Counted from the first letter of the stretch, positions 1 through 9,115 are shown. The stretch: 64,000 nucleotides of DNA from Ardenticatenaceae bacterium (GCA_020634415.1 JACKBT010000002.1:186001-250000), one strand, 5' to 3'. Notes: a model not told the origin generated them from the sequence alone. A program made the numbers and translations.

Positions 1-837
1 CCGTTGGATAGTAAAGATGATTTCTTGCAGCGGCTTTCGATTGACTTGTGGACGAACCAAATTGCGAGTGAAAGATGTACGGAATCTGTATTCGAGGCGA
101 CGTTTGTAAATTTGGTTGTTTCCGGCGCGGCCGATGTGTTGGAGCGGGAGCGTGGGCTGGCGAAGAATTGGATTGAGGGAACGGGGGCGGGCCAGAATTG
201 GGCGGAACGGCGCAATATTAGTTTGCCGCTGCGCCTGCCGCCCACGGAAACGTGCAGCGGTGATTCGCGCCCGGTGGTGACGATTAATCAACCACGTGAA
301 GGGGCGGAGGTGATGGGTGAGGTTGAGGTGCGAGGCACGGTGAAGGGGCCAAATTTTAACGGGTATCAGGTGGAGTTTGGTTTGAGCCATAACCCTGGCG
401 GCTGGGGGCTGGTGCAGGAGCGGCGGCCGGAGGCGATTGAAGACGGCCGTTTAGCCCTGTGGGATACGAGTGATATAAACCAGGCTGGGGATGTGACGCT
501 GCGAGTGGTCATCTTTGGCCCCAATAACCCCTATACGCCGGAGGATGATCCGGTGACGCTGGAGGCGCGTGTGCCGCTGACGCTGCTGGAGCCAACGGCT
601 ACGCCCACCACTACCCCCACGGAAACACCGACACCGACGCAAACGCCGACAACCACAAGTACGGCCGTTCCCACAGAAACGCCAACGGAAACGCCGACCG
701 TTGCCCCTTCGGCCACGCCAACTATTCAAATCATCCTTTCGCCGCCGCCGCCGAATACGGCCACACCTACGCCCGATAATCTGCCGCCGACGGCCACGCC
801 GGGCAGTGATGATACGAAACCGACACCTACGCCATAG
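1..837 (+). CDS. C-terminal part of a probable penicillin-binding protein (5' end outside window)
   Basis: The reading frame is open at the window edge, so only the last ~278 residues are visible. The fragment has a cysteine-containing beta-rich region (ASERCTESVFEATFVNL), a second segment (VVTINQPREGAEVMGEVEVRGT) that looks like an Ig-like extracytoplasmic module, and a ~70-residue Thr/Pro tail ending at the stop. This order matches the end of class A penicillin-binding proteins of Chloroflexota, which build peptidoglycan outside the membrane, but the catalytic transglycosylase and transpeptidase domains lie upstream and cannot be checked. It could be another secreted cell-surface protein. 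The DUF2723 gene starts 10 bp downstream and is probably co-transcribed. Confidence 0.5.
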   Translation, partial: PLDSKDDFLQRLSIDLWTNQIASERCTESVFEATFVNLVVSGAADVLERERGLAKNWIEGTGAGQNWAERRNISLPLRLPPTETCSGDSRPVVTINQPREGAEVMGEVEVRGTVKGPNFNGYQVEFGLSHNPGGWGLVQERRPEAIEDGRLALWDTSDINQAGDVTLRVVIFGPNNPYTPEDDPVTLEARVPLTLLEPTATPTTTPTETPTPTQTPTTTSTAVPTETPTETPTVAPSATPTIQIILSPPPPNTATPTPDNLPPTATPGSDDTKPTPTP

Positions 838-847
838 ATAGTGAGTT

Positions 848-2737
848 ATGAGTAGTTTGTGGTTAAAACGGCCGTTTCGCGCCCCCCATTTGGCAGTTTG
901 GGGAACGGCCGTTTTGGCCTTCCTGGCCTTCCTCAGCACCTTGCAAATAACGGTCAACGGCAGCAATCACCCTTATGTTACCGATGTGGGCGAGATTCAA
1001 AATGCGCTGCCGCGTTGGGGCACAATTCACTTCACGGGCTATCCCCAATTTACAGCACTCGGCTCGCTCTTTGTAACCATCTTTCGCGGTTTGGGCCTGG
1101 CCCCGGCGGCGGCTGGTTCGCTGTATGCAGCGGTGTGGGGGGCGGTAACGATTGGGCTGCTGGTGTATTTGCTGCTTTTGTTGGAGATACGGCCGTTATT
1201 TGCCGCCAGCACCGCGCTCTTGTTGGGACTTTCCACCTCCTTTTGGGTAGATGCCTCTATTGCCGAAATCCACACCCTCACGATGGCCTTAACGGTGGCA
1301 ACATTAATCGCCGCCATTCGCTGGCAGCGCACAGGCAGCCAACGGGATTTGTATTGGCTGGCTTTTCTAACAGGGCAAGGTTTGGCGCACCAACGAGCGT
1401 TTGTCTTTTTGGGCCTGGGGCTGCTGGTGCTGGTTATGCGGCAGTGGCGGCAGATTTGGCAGCGATTGCCAGCCATTTTGGGGCTGGCGTTGTTGGGGCC
1501 ATTAACCTACATTTACCTGCCGCTGCGTGCCTGGATGGGGGCGGATTGGACGTTTAATTCGCCGGGAACGTGGTCGGGTTTTTGGTCGCTGTTTTTAGAC
1601 ACGAAGACAGAGCGCATTGTGGAAATGCCGGGAACGGCCGTTACGGCCTGGGCACGCCTGGAGGGCGTTTTCAACCTGCTGGTTGATGATATGACCTGGC
1701 CGCTGCTGCTGTTGGGGCTGGTTGGTTTATGGCTGCCCTTGCGCCAGGTGCGTCGTTCGGAACGGTTTAGTTTTCGGCTGGTGGTGCTGGCTTATCTGGC
1801 TCTCAGCTTCATCATCTGGATCGGGCGTGTGGGAGAAGCGGTGTTGGCGGCCAAGCTGCCCATCGTGGCAATGGCGATTATTGGGCTGGCTTTTTGGTCA
1901 CAATGGCTGTGGCAGCGTTGGCCGCGTGTGGGGCAGGCTGCGGTGGCGGTGTGGGCAACAGCGGCGGTTTTTCTCTTCATCAGCCATCGTCCTGTGGTAA
2001 TGGCTGTCACCCGCGATCCTGGAGCAGAACGCATTATCAACATGGTGGCCCACACCACACCAGCGGCCGACGGCCGTCCTGTGACCTTTATGGCCTTGTG
2101 GGGCAACGATTACTGGCAGTTGGCCTATGCCCAAGCCTACGAGGATCAATTTCCGCATGTTACTTTGGTGGATCATGATACCAATTTTGGCCGGGTGGCG
2201 GCGGAGGGGCAGCATGTGTGGACGTTGAGCCAGACGTTGTATCAACGGCCGCTTGATTGGTGGCAGGATCAGTTGGGTGAGGTGCATTTAACGGCCGTTG
2301 CCCCCGGTGTTGTCGAGTTAAGGCCCGCGCCCACCATTGCCCCCCTAAGCACACCATTGCTGCTGTTGGATAACAATATCGCCATTCAAGAGGCCCAAGT
2401 GGCCTGGCTGGATGAGCAGACATTGCGGGTGGATGTAAACTGGCAGGCAGTGGCGATACCAACGGCCGATTACAGCATTGCCATCCACCTGGTGACACAA
2501 GACCCCCCCACTGGCCCGCAAGATATTGCCGCCCAAGCCGACAGCGCCAGCCCCGTAGACGGTTGGTATCCCACATCGCGCTGGGTGGCTGGCGAGATGG
2601 TGCAGGATGCCTACGCCATCCCCTTGCCAGCCACAGCCGCCCCCACCACAGCCCGCATCGGCATGTATCTGGTAACGGCCGATGGGCAATTCCTGAACAG
2701 CGGCTGGCTGTCTCTACCCATTCCCGGCAAACCGTAA
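848..2737 (+). CDS. DUF2723-type polytopic membrane protein (O-mannosyltransferase/TMEM260-like)
   Basis: A 629-residue protein. Roughly ten hydrophobic segments fill the first ~390 residues, and a soluble C-terminal domain follows. The N-terminal part has the DUF2723 pattern: a conserved acidic start (PYVTDVGEIQNALPRWG), then GYPQFTALGSLF, TSFWVDASIAEIHTL, GLAHQRAF and the YLPLRA/DWTFNSPGTWSGF region. Members of this family are predicted GT-C glycosyltransferases that use lipid-linked sugars on the outer face of the membrane. The acceptor cannot be read from sequence. It begins 10 bp after the preceding cell-wall gene, which suggests a shared envelope transcript. Confidence 0.8.
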   Translation: MSSLWLKRPFRAPHLAVWGTAVLAFLAFLSTLQITVNGSNHPYVTDVGEIQNALPRWGTIHFTGYPQFTALGSLFVTIFRGLGLAPAAAGSLYAAVWGAVTIGLLVYLLLLLEIRPLFAASTALLLGLSTSFWVDASIAEIHTLTMALTVATLIAAIRWQRTGSQRDLYWLAFLTGQGLAHQRAFVFLGLGLLVLVMRQWRQIWQRLPAILGLALLGPLTYIYLPLRAWMGADWTFNSPGTWSGFWSLFLDTKTERIVEMPGTAVTAWARLEGVFNLLVDDMTWPLLLLGLVGLWLPLRQVRRSERFSFRLVVLAYLALSFIIWIGRVGEAVLAAKLPIVAMAIIGLAFWSQWLWQRWPRVGQAAVAVWATAAVFLFISHRPVVMAVTRDPGAERIINMVAHTTPAADGRPVTFMALWGNDYWQLAYAQAYEDQFPHVTLVDHDTNFGRVAAEGQHVWTLSQTLYQRPLDWWQDQLGEVHLTAVAPGVVELRPAPTIAPLSTPLLLLDNNIAIQEAQVAWLDEQTLRVDVNWQAVAIPTADYSIAIHLVTQDPPTGPQDIAAQADSASPVDGWYPTSRWVAGEMVQDAYAIPLPATAAPTTARIGMYLVTADGQFLNSGWLSLPIPGKP

Positions 2738-2747
2738 TTCATTGACT

Positions 2748-2786
2748 GGAGATTAGAGAACAGAGATTAACTAGTCTCTAATCTCC
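2748..2786. repeat. 12-bp inverted repeat (hairpin) after the DUF2723 gene
   Basis: GGAGATTAGAGA (2748-2759) and its exact complement TCTCTAATCTCC (2775-2786) flank a 15-nt loop. No T-run follows, so a rho-independent terminator is not clear; the hairpin could protect the 3' end or be a fossil repeat. The rest of 2787-2881 shows nothing recognisable. Confidence 0.5.
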
Positions 2787-2881
2787 AATCTCTAGTCTCC
2801 TCCTAGACTTTAATCACTTGGAAGAACTTGAATAGCCCCTTGCCTTCCATTTAGTATGTATCAAATCTCGCCATCTTCCGC

Positions 2882-2887
2882 TATAAT
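2882..2887 (+). promoter_or_regulatory. -10 box upstream of the 86-aa gene
   Basis: A perfect TATAAT sits 35 bp before the next ATG; no convincing -35 hexamer is found at 16-18 bp. The gene it would drive has a strong AAAGGAG ribosome binding site. Confidence 0.4.
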
Positions 2888-2922
2888 GGCAGCATCATTA
2901 CCCCAACCAAAGGAGAATCCTT

Positions 2923-3183
2923 ATGCACACAATAATTTTGGAAATGAAACCGCGTAAAGGCAGTGATGGGACAACCTACACGATTGACGTAATTGGTGAC
3001 AGCCCCATTAAAGATGGACTGCGAGCCTCGATTCAGGCACTGGAGTATCATCCAGCGAAGGCCAGTCGGCGATCACTCATTGATATGCTGGCTCTTATTG
3101 AGAATCATAATTTGCGTATTTGCCATACGGAGCATTATTTTGAAGAGGAGTTAGAACACTGGCTCTTTGTATTACAGGGATAA
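2923..3183 (+). CDS. Small conserved hypothetical protein (86 aa)
   Basis: The ATG is preceded by AAAGGAG and by a TATAAT box, and a strong terminator follows the stop, so this is a stand-alone transcription unit. The protein is mixed alpha/beta, with no signal peptide or membrane segment and no motif I recognise. Its C-terminal half (residues ~48-80) is acidic with several His and Cys residues (NHNLRICHTEHYFEEELEHW). Function unknown. Confidence 0.7.
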   Translation: MHTIILEMKPRKGSDGTTYTIDVIGDSPIKDGLRASIQALEYHPAKASRRSLIDMLALIENHNLRICHTEHYFEEELEHWLFVLQG

Positions 3184-3195
3184 CGGCATATTTAC

Positions 3196-3234
3196 AGCGC
3201 GAAGCCAGTTTCAGGCTTCGCGCTTCATTTTTCC
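3196..3234 (+). terminator. Rho-independent terminator
   Basis: An 11-bp perfect stem (AGCGCGAAGCC / GGCTTCGCGCT) with a 7-nt loop is followed by TCATTTTT, 13 nt after the stop of the 86-aa gene. Confidence 0.85.
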
Positions 3235-3361
3235 CCTTCACGCTTTTTGTTCGTAAAATTCACACCCATCTGCCATATTCCCCGCTATAGTAAGGGCATT
3301 CACATGAATCGTAGTACGTAACTTAAGGTCGTATGATCTTGGGTGCGGTAGAGGTATTGCA

Positions 3362-4159
3362 ATGCTCACCTGGCAGCCAACAATTATGAGTACATTGAAC
3401 ACAAAACGTATTGGAAGTATGCAACGCCAGCCAACAATGACAAAACAAAATGTAGAAGTTAAAGGGGTCTTCTTTGATTGGGAATTAACTTTAGCGCGTT
3501 CAATTGGCGATGTGACCCAGAGTGAACGGCTCGCCGCCCTGTTCCAAAGTGAGGGACTGCCCTATTCTTTGGAAGAGATTGAGGCGGGTATTCGCTATAG
3601 TTATGAATATTACCAGACGCGGTTTGCTCATGAAATGCCGCGCCCGCAAACGCAGGAAGAGATCGTTGAACATTACAAGCGCATCCTGATGTATTTGCGT
3701 CATCGGCCTATTAGCGCGGCATTGTTAAACAGGCTTTATAATCGTTTTGGGCAACTGCCTACCTTTTTATATGATGATACGCTGCCTACTTTGCGTGCTC
3801 TCAATGCGATAGGGCTGACGTTGGGCATTATCTCGAATCATACCCGCCAGGTGCGGCATATTATGCAAGATTTGGTGGGGAATTTGGTGCCAGCAGAACA
3901 GATTTTTATCAGCCAGGAAGTGGGGCTGCATAAACCCACTCGTTCTATTTTCTCGATGGCGCTGCAAGCGGTGACGTTGGCACCGGAGGAGTGCCTTTTT
4001 GTGGGGGACAGCCTGAATGCGGATGCGATTGGAGCTGTGGAGCAGGGTGGGTTCCGTTTGGGTTTGTGGCTGGACAGAGATGGCGTGGGGCAGGATGTGT
4101 CTCTGCCGGCTAATGTGGTGCGCATCACTTCTTTGCCTGAGGTTTTAGATTATATTTAG
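3362..4159 (+). CDS. HAD-superfamily hydrolase
   Basis: A haloacid-dehalogenase-like hydrolase, probably a phosphatase of unknown substrate, cytoplasmic. Motif I reads FFDWELTLARS (around residue 39), motif II GIISNHT, motif III lysine in GLHKPTRS and motif IV CLFVGDSLNAD, with the usual helical cap between motifs I and II. Motif I is DWELT rather than the common DxDGT: the second, acid/base aspartate is replaced by glutamate. The start at 3362 has a GAGG sequence 8 bp upstream; ATGs at 3387, 3419 and 3437 are in frame, and the last gives a more typical HAD N-terminus. The gene converges with the ABC transporter pair across a shared terminator. Confidence 0.8.
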   Translation: MLTWQPTIMSTLNTKRIGSMQRQPTMTKQNVEVKGVFFDWELTLARSIGDVTQSERLAALFQSEGLPYSLEEIEAGIRYSYEYYQTRFAHEMPRPQTQEEIVEHYKRILMYLRHRPISAALLNRLYNRFGQLPTFLYDDTLPTLRALNAIGLTLGIISNHTRQVRHIMQDLVGNLVPAEQIFISQEVGLHKPTRSIFSMALQAVTLAPEECLFVGDSLNADAIGAVEQGGFRLGLWLDRDGVGQDVSLPANVVRITSLPEVLDYI

Positions 4160-4187
4160 CGTTTTTATTGATGGATTTGTGTTTTGA

Positions 4188-4222
4188 GAAACGGCCGTCT
4201 TCCCCAGACGGCCGTTTTTTTA
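4188..4222. terminator. Bidirectional terminator built from the ACGGCCGT octamer
   Basis: Two copies of ACGGCCGT in one inverted repeat (AAACGGCCGTCT, loop TCCCC, AGACGGCCGTTT) form a 12-bp stem flanked by T7 on the right and weak A/T on the left. It separates the converging HAD and ABC genes. Here the iterated octamer supplies the terminator stem itself. Confidence 0.8.
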
Positions 4223-6037
4223 TTCCAACTGCAAAAAGTCCACATTGATATATTGCAGCGATTGGTGGCGGAAATAGGTGTTATACAGTTCCGCATAATG
4301 TCCGCCCTGGCTCATTAAGCTGTTGTGCGTGCCTTCCTCGATGATACGGCCGTTCTGCATCACAATAATCCTATCTGCACTCTTAATCGTCGAAAGCCGA
4401 TGGGCAATCACAATAGCCGTGCGCTCCTGCATCAACGCTTCCAGCCCCTCCTGAATCTGCGTTTCAGTGAAAGGATCAATGCTGGCGGTAGCCTCATCCA
4501 ACACAAAAATAGCGGGATTCTTCAACAAAACCCGCGCCAGGGCCACCAACTGCCGCTGCCCCATCGAAAGGTGACTGCCCCGTTCGCCCACATCTGTATC
4601 CAAACCCTGGGGCAGCGCATCCAGCCAATCACCATTGCCAATGTGCAAGGCGGCCTGGAAAACCTGCTCGTCGGTGGCTTCGGGATGACCATAACGAATG
4701 TTATCGCGCACTGTACCAGTGAAGAGGAATGGCTCTTGCGGCACAATGCCAATTTGGCGGCGGAATTGGCTTAAATCCAAACGCCGAATATCTCGGCCAT
4801 CTACCAACAGTTCGCCACCCTGGAACTCATAATAGCGTGTTACCAGCTTGGCAATGCTGCTCTTGCCCGCGCCGGTATGCCCCACCAACGCCACTGTTTC
4901 GCCAGCCTGAATGTCCAATGAAAAATCGGGTAGTACCACTTCTTTGTCGGTGTAGCGGAATTGGACGTGGTTGAAGGTGAGACGGCCGTTTACCCGCCCC
5001 ACTGCCTCATTCCCCACCTGCGTCACCTTCGGCTCCCGATCAATCAGGGCAAACACCCGCTCCGAAGCCGACAGCCCATCCTGAAACTGGCTCCAAAACG
5101 AGGCAATATTCATCATCGGCCACCAGTAAAAACCAACAGCCTGCATAAACAGATACCAGTTGCCCGGTGTCAGGCTGCCGCCATCTCGTGTGGCTAACCC
5201 GCCTAAATAAATGAGAATGGCTGTGCTAATGCCTGAGGCCAAACCCATAACCGGGAAAATTGCCATCATGATTGTGCCGCGTCGCAGGCCAAACTTATAA
5301 CCATCCTTATTGCCCTCATCAAAAGTGGCATAAATCGCCGCCTCTTGCCGAAAGCCTTTAGCCACGATGATGCCGCTGATAGATTCCTGAATTTGGGCAT
5401 TGAGAACGGCCGTAATCCGCCGCGCATCCTGCGTCACCTTCCGCGCCACCCGCCGAAAACTCAGCGCAATCCCCACCGCAAACGGAGTCATACCAATCAT
5501 CAACAGCGTCAGCCAACTGTTAATCGTAAACAGCCACATCGTCAGCAGCAGCACCAGCAGCACCATACTCAGCAAATTCAGCGTCAAATCCACCACCGCC
5601 GCAAAATCCTGCGTATCCGATGTCACCCGGCTCACCACCTTGCCTGAGGGGTGGGCATCATAAAAAGACAAATCGTGGCGCACCGTCGCCGCGAACACAT
5701 CGCGCCGCAAATTCAGCACCACATTGCCCGTCACCCGTGCCGAAAAGTATTGGCGGATGAAGTTAAACACCCAGGCACTCACCCCCAGCAGCAAAATCCC
5801 CCCAGCCATCAACAAAATGCCTTGTGTCGTTGGGTCCTCCGCCAGCACATCTACACCCCGCGACACCAAAATTGGCGCGGCCGTACTTGCCACCGAGTTC
5901 AACGTAATCATCACCGACACCAGCAGCATGGGCCGTGCATACGGCCGAAAATAACCCACAATCCGCTTCAGCAAATCACCGTCGCTGTACTGCCGATCAT
6001 ATTCTTCTGTGTCTAGTCCATCTAAAATAAAACCCAT
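4220..6037 (-). CDS. ABC exporter half-transporter with consensus ATP site
   Basis: A 605-residue fused exporter: six hydrophobic helices (about residues 30-320), then a nucleotide-binding domain. Visible motifs are Walker A GHTGAGKSS, signature LSMGQ, Walker B FVLDEATA with the catalytic glutamate, and IAHRLST. It follows the second half-transporter by 79 bp on the same strand, and only the partner lacks the catalytic glutamate, so the two probably form a heterodimer of the TM287/288 or BmrCD type exporting lipids, peptides or drugs. The LSMGQ signature (normally LSGGQ) would face the degenerate site in such a dimer. Substrate unknown. Confidence 0.88.
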   Translation of the reverse strand: MGFILDGLDTEEYDRQYSDGDLLKRIVGYFRPYARPMLLVSVMITLNSVASTAAPILVSRGVDVLAEDPTTQGILLMAGGILLLGVSAWVFNFIRQYFSARVTGNVVLNLRRDVFAATVRHDLSFYDAHPSGKVVSRVTSDTQDFAAVVDLTLNLLSMVLLVLLLTMWLFTINSWLTLLMIGMTPFAVGIALSFRRVARKVTQDARRITAVLNAQIQESISGIIVAKGFRQEAAIYATFDEGNKDGYKFGLRRGTIMMAIFPVMGLASGISTAILIYLGGLATRDGGSLTPGNWYLFMQAVGFYWWPMMNIASFWSQFQDGLSASERVFALIDREPKVTQVGNEAVGRVNGRLTFNHVQFRYTDKEVVLPDFSLDIQAGETVALVGHTGAGKSSIAKLVTRYYEFQGGELLVDGRDIRRLDLSQFRRQIGIVPQEPFLFTGTVRDNIRYGHPEATDEQVFQAALHIGNGDWLDALPQGLDTDVGERGSHLSMGQRQLVALARVLLKNPAIFVLDEATASIDPFTETQIQEGLEALMQERTAIVIAHRLSTIKSADRIIVMQNGRIIEEGTHNSLMSQGGHYAELYNTYFRHQSLQYINVDFLQLE

Positions 6038-6067
6038 TTGTTTACCTGTAAAATCTAAGCTTAGATG

Positions 6068-6107
6068 GGAGTGAAGGCCGGAATGTTCCGGCTTAAGCCT
6101 CCACTCC
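6068..6107 (-). repeat. Intercistronic nested hairpin between the two ABC genes
   Basis: Outer arms GGAGTG and CACTCC enclose an inner hairpin GCCGGAA-TG-TTCCGGC. There is no T-run, so it may tune relative expression or RNA stability of the two half-transporters rather than end transcription. Confidence 0.45.
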
Positions 6108-6116
6108 GCCGGTTAT

Positions 6117-7874
6117 CTAATCATACCGCGCAAAAATGCGCTGATAATCCGTGCTGCGCGTTAGCAGTTCCTCGTGTGTACCAGAGTCTACCAATTCGCC
6201 GCCTTTGAGGACGAGAATGCGATCCGCCCAGCGAATCTGGCTGAGGCGGTGAGTGATGAGGAAGGTGGTGCGCTGCTGGCTGATGCGGCGCATGGCCTTT
6301 TGAATCTGGTCTTCAGTGGCACTGTCTATGGCGCTGGTGCTGTCATCCAAAATGAGGATGCGTGGGTTGGTGAGGAAAGCACGGGCGATGGCGATGCGCT
6401 GCCGCTGCCCGCCAGAGAGGGTCACACCCCGTTCACCCACTTCCGTCTCATACCCTTCGTTGAAGCTCACAATAAAATCGTGGGCCTGGGCTTCCCGCGC
6501 CGCTTGCTCAATCTCTTGGCGTGTGGCTTCGTTATGACCAAAGGCGATGTTTTCGGCGAGGGTGCGCGAGAAGAGGAAGATGTCTTGCTCGATGGTGGAG
6601 ATTTGGGAGCGGAGGGATTCCAGGTTCCAATCGCGCACGTCTATACCGTCTATGAGGATACGGCCGTTATCCGCATCAAAAATTCGGTTAATCAAGCGCG
6701 TCAGCGTCGTCTTCCCCGCGCCCGTCTGCCCCACAATCGCCACCGTCTCCCCCGGTTGGGCAGTAAAACTGATATTTTTCAAAATAGGAACACCATCATA
6801 ACCAAAAGAAACATTCTCAAAAGTCACACCGCCCGCAATAGGCTGGCTAAGGCCAGCCTCATTCTCGTCCAGCGAGGTTTCTGTATTAATCATCTCCAAA
6901 ATGCGCCGCGCACTGGCAATGCCCAATTGCACCAGATTAAAGGAGAAAATAGAGATGAAAGTGGGAAAACGCAGCATCCCAATCAAACCCATAAAAGTCA
7001 CAACACTGCCTAAGGAATCAAGAACCCCCGTGCGCCACAGCGTCATAGCGTGGTAAAACCCCGCGCCCCAAGCAATGCTAAACATAAGCATGGGCAGATA
7101 GCGGGCCTGGATGACCCCTTGTTTGATGAAATCATCCCGAAAGGCAGTCGCATCCGCCACAAACTTCTCTTGCTCTTGGGCTTCCTGAGCATTACCTTTC
7201 ACAACCTCAATGCCCGCGATAGTTTCGGCCAGACCCGCGTTCATCGTGCCAAAACGCTCACGCATACTCATACTGACGGGGTTCAACTGCCGCGCATAAT
7301 CACGCACGGTAACGACGAAAGTGATGAGAAAAAGACCGGGCACAAGCAGCAAGCGGGGTTCAATGGTGCTGATGAGGACAACGGGAGCAATAATACCCAT
7401 GAAAGAGTCGGTGATGAGCATGAGGCCAGGGCTGAACATGCCGTTAATGGTGCGCACATCGTTGGTGGCACGGGCCATAATGTCGCCAATGCGCTGACGG
7501 CCGTGAAAGGTCTGACTTTTGCCCAAGAGGCTGATATACAACTCGTCGCGGGCATCACGTTCAATGCGTTGGGCGATGACTTCGTTGGTGAAGTTGCGCA
7601 ATAAGCCTAAAACATTTTGGCCGATGATGGTGCCAAAAACGCTGAAGGCGATGGAAAGGAGAACGGCCGTTTCCCATCCCGGTTCGCGCAGCAAATCAAA
7701 CGCCCGGCCAATATAGACCTGCACATAACTGGCGAGGAAATTGTTAAAAACGGCCGATCCCAAAATAATGATCGGCAGCAGCGGATAACGCACCAGATGA
7801 GACACAATCCAGCGCACCGGCCCCGTGCGGTTATAAACATATTCATTCTCGACGCGGAATTCTTTTTTGACCAT
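6117..7874 (-). CDS. ABC exporter half-transporter with degenerate ATP site
   Basis: A 585-residue half-transporter: hydrophobic N-terminal half, then a nucleotide-binding domain with Walker A GQTGAGKTT, signature LSGGQRQR, Walker B LILDDSTSAID and the switch ITHRLS. The residue after the Walker B aspartate is Asp instead of the catalytic Glu, the hallmark of the non-hydrolysing site in heterodimeric bacterial exporters. It is first in the two-gene operon. A TATACT box (7881-7886, minus strand) ends only 6 nt before the ATG and no Shine-Dalgarno is visible, so the transcript may be nearly leaderless. Confidence 0.88.
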   Translation of the reverse strand: MVKKEFRVENEYVYNRTGPVRWIVSHLVRYPLLPIIILGSAVFNNFLASYVQVYIGRAFDLLREPGWETAVLLSIAFSVFGTIIGQNVLGLLRNFTNEVIAQRIERDARDELYISLLGKSQTFHGRQRIGDIMARATNDVRTINGMFSPGLMLITDSFMGIIAPVVLISTIEPRLLLVPGLFLITFVVTVRDYARQLNPVSMSMRERFGTMNAGLAETIAGIEVVKGNAQEAQEQEKFVADATAFRDDFIKQGVIQARYLPMLMFSIAWGAGFYHAMTLWRTGVLDSLGSVVTFMGLIGMLRFPTFISIFSFNLVQLGIASARRILEMINTETSLDENEAGLSQPIAGGVTFENVSFGYDGVPILKNISFTAQPGETVAIVGQTGAGKTTLTRLINRIFDADNGRILIDGIDVRDWNLESLRSQISTIEQDIFLFSRTLAENIAFGHNEATRQEIEQAAREAQAHDFIVSFNEGYETEVGERGVTLSGGQRQRIAIARAFLTNPRILILDDSTSAIDSATEDQIQKAMRRISQQRTTFLITHRLSQIRWADRILVLKGGELVDSGTHEELLTRSTDYQRIFARYD

Positions 7875-8008
7875 AAGCTAAGTATACCGGGTTTTGGGTG
7901 TGTGGTGGGTGGGATGTTGGGAGGGTGATTTTTCAGAACATGCGTTCGCAACTATACCAAGAAACCCCCAATAAACAACATTTTAGAGACACTTTCGCTC
8001 CAAACAAC

Positions 8009-8036
8009 AAAAAAGCCACCAAATGGGTGGCTTTTT
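8009..8036. terminator. Terminator originally serving tRNA-Val, now cut off by the prophage
   Basis: AAAAAGCCACC / GGTGGCTTTTT is an 11-bp stem with A- and T-runs on both sides. It sits immediately left of the left attachment repeat. In the empty site it would lie just downstream of the leftward tRNA-Val gene; the insertion places ~53 kb between them. Confidence 0.75.
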
Positions 8037-8084
8037 AAGTGGGCGATACAAGACTCGAACTTGTGACCTCTACGATGTCAACGT
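8032..8084. other. Left attachment site (attL), 53-bp core
   Basis: An exact copy of 60922-60974. It contains the tRNA-Val 3' half from the anticodon stem to the discriminator base plus 8 bp. The host terminator overlaps its left edge, and the integrase stop codon (TGA, 8078-8080 on the minus strand) lies inside it. Confidence 0.93.
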
Positions 8085-9115
8085 CGAGGTCTAAATGGGT
8101 CAGTCACCAAACCAGTCTTGGCAGCCGCCTCCAGCAGCACCTGGCGATCATCCTCGATGCCGTAGCGCGAGGTGGTAAGTGGGTTACTATGATCAATCAG
8201 TTGTGAAGATGTTCCCAAACCAACCGCTTTCTTACTTCTACGAACCTTCGCATGGCGCAGCCATTGGCCCCGAAACGGCCGTATACCTGCCTCTTTACTT
8301 CGCCTATACAGCATCTGGCTAATGCCATTCGGCAGCATCGGTGCTACATCGTGACCCTGGCCCCAACCAACCACGGCATATTCCCTAAATGTCTTTGGCC
8401 GGATAGATTGCCAGATATACCACAATTCGGCCGTCCGCTGGGTGAAGTGGTAATCGCGGTCTTTGGTCTTACCATACACAGTCAGGCTGTAAACCTGACA
8501 ACCTGGCTTGATGGCCGACTCAACGGCGGCCGTGCCCAGCGCGGCCAGTTCGCCAACACGACAGCCTGTTTCATAGATAAAAACCAAAACAAACAGGTCG
8601 CGCAGCAGCTTTCGTTGAGCCAACGTCCAGGCCGCATTCGTGTCAGCAACCAGATTGCCAAATACGTCCCGATAGACCACATTCGCCAGTTGGCTGACCA
8701 GACAGTTGATAGTTCGTTCTATTTCATCTTCTTCGGCCGACCGGGCGCGGCGATAGCGGCCAGGCTTCTGCTGAATAGGATCGATACGCTTGGCTAAATT
8801 GCCTTTGGTCAATTTCATCTTCTTACACCAGGCGAAGAACTCACGGATGTCGCCAATCCTCGTTCTCATCGTTTCTGAGGCAAACGTCAGCCAACACCTG
8901 TCCACATAATTTTGTATCTGCCTCCTGGTCAACTCGGAAATGGCCGGATTCTCCAGGTCGCGGCCGATGGGGAAGAGGCTGTAGTAGATACGATTGAGCG
9001 TATTGGGGGACAGCCCATTTCTATGTTTTTTCAACAAATATTTTTGGAGAGCAGCGTAAAAACGGCCGCTCTCCTGTTCGTTAGCAACGAACGATTTAAC
9101 TGGTTCTTTCAACAT
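8078..9115 (-). CDS. int: Tyrosine-type phage integrase
   Basis: A 345-residue site-specific recombinase that catalyses integration and excision at the tRNA-Val att core. It has an N-terminal core-binding domain (about 15-100) and a catalytic domain with Arg I in ETGCRVGE, a beta-hairpin Lys in YGKTKDRD, box II reading QWLRH (the usual first His is Gln), His in IDHSNPLTT and the nucleophile Tyr in SRYG. The start has GGAGG 4 bp upstream. It is transcribed away from the early operon, and its last codons and stop are contributed by the att core, so the coding sequence is unchanged by excision. Confidence 0.92.
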   Translation of the reverse strand: MLKEPVKSFVANEQESGRFYAALQKYLLKKHRNGLSPNTLNRIYYSLFPIGRDLENPAISELTRRQIQNYVDRCWLTFASETMRTRIGDIREFFAWCKKMKLTKGNLAKRIDPIQQKPGRYRRARSAEEDEIERTINCLVSQLANVVYRDVFGNLVADTNAAWTLAQRKLLRDLFVLVFIYETGCRVGELAALGTAAVESAIKPGCQVYSLTVYGKTKDRDYHFTQRTAELWYIWQSIRPKTFREYAVVGWGQGHDVAPMLPNGISQMLYRRSKEAGIRPFRGQWLRHAKVRRSKKAVGLGTSSQLIDHSNPLTTSRYGIEDDRQVLLEAAAKTGLVTDPFRPRR

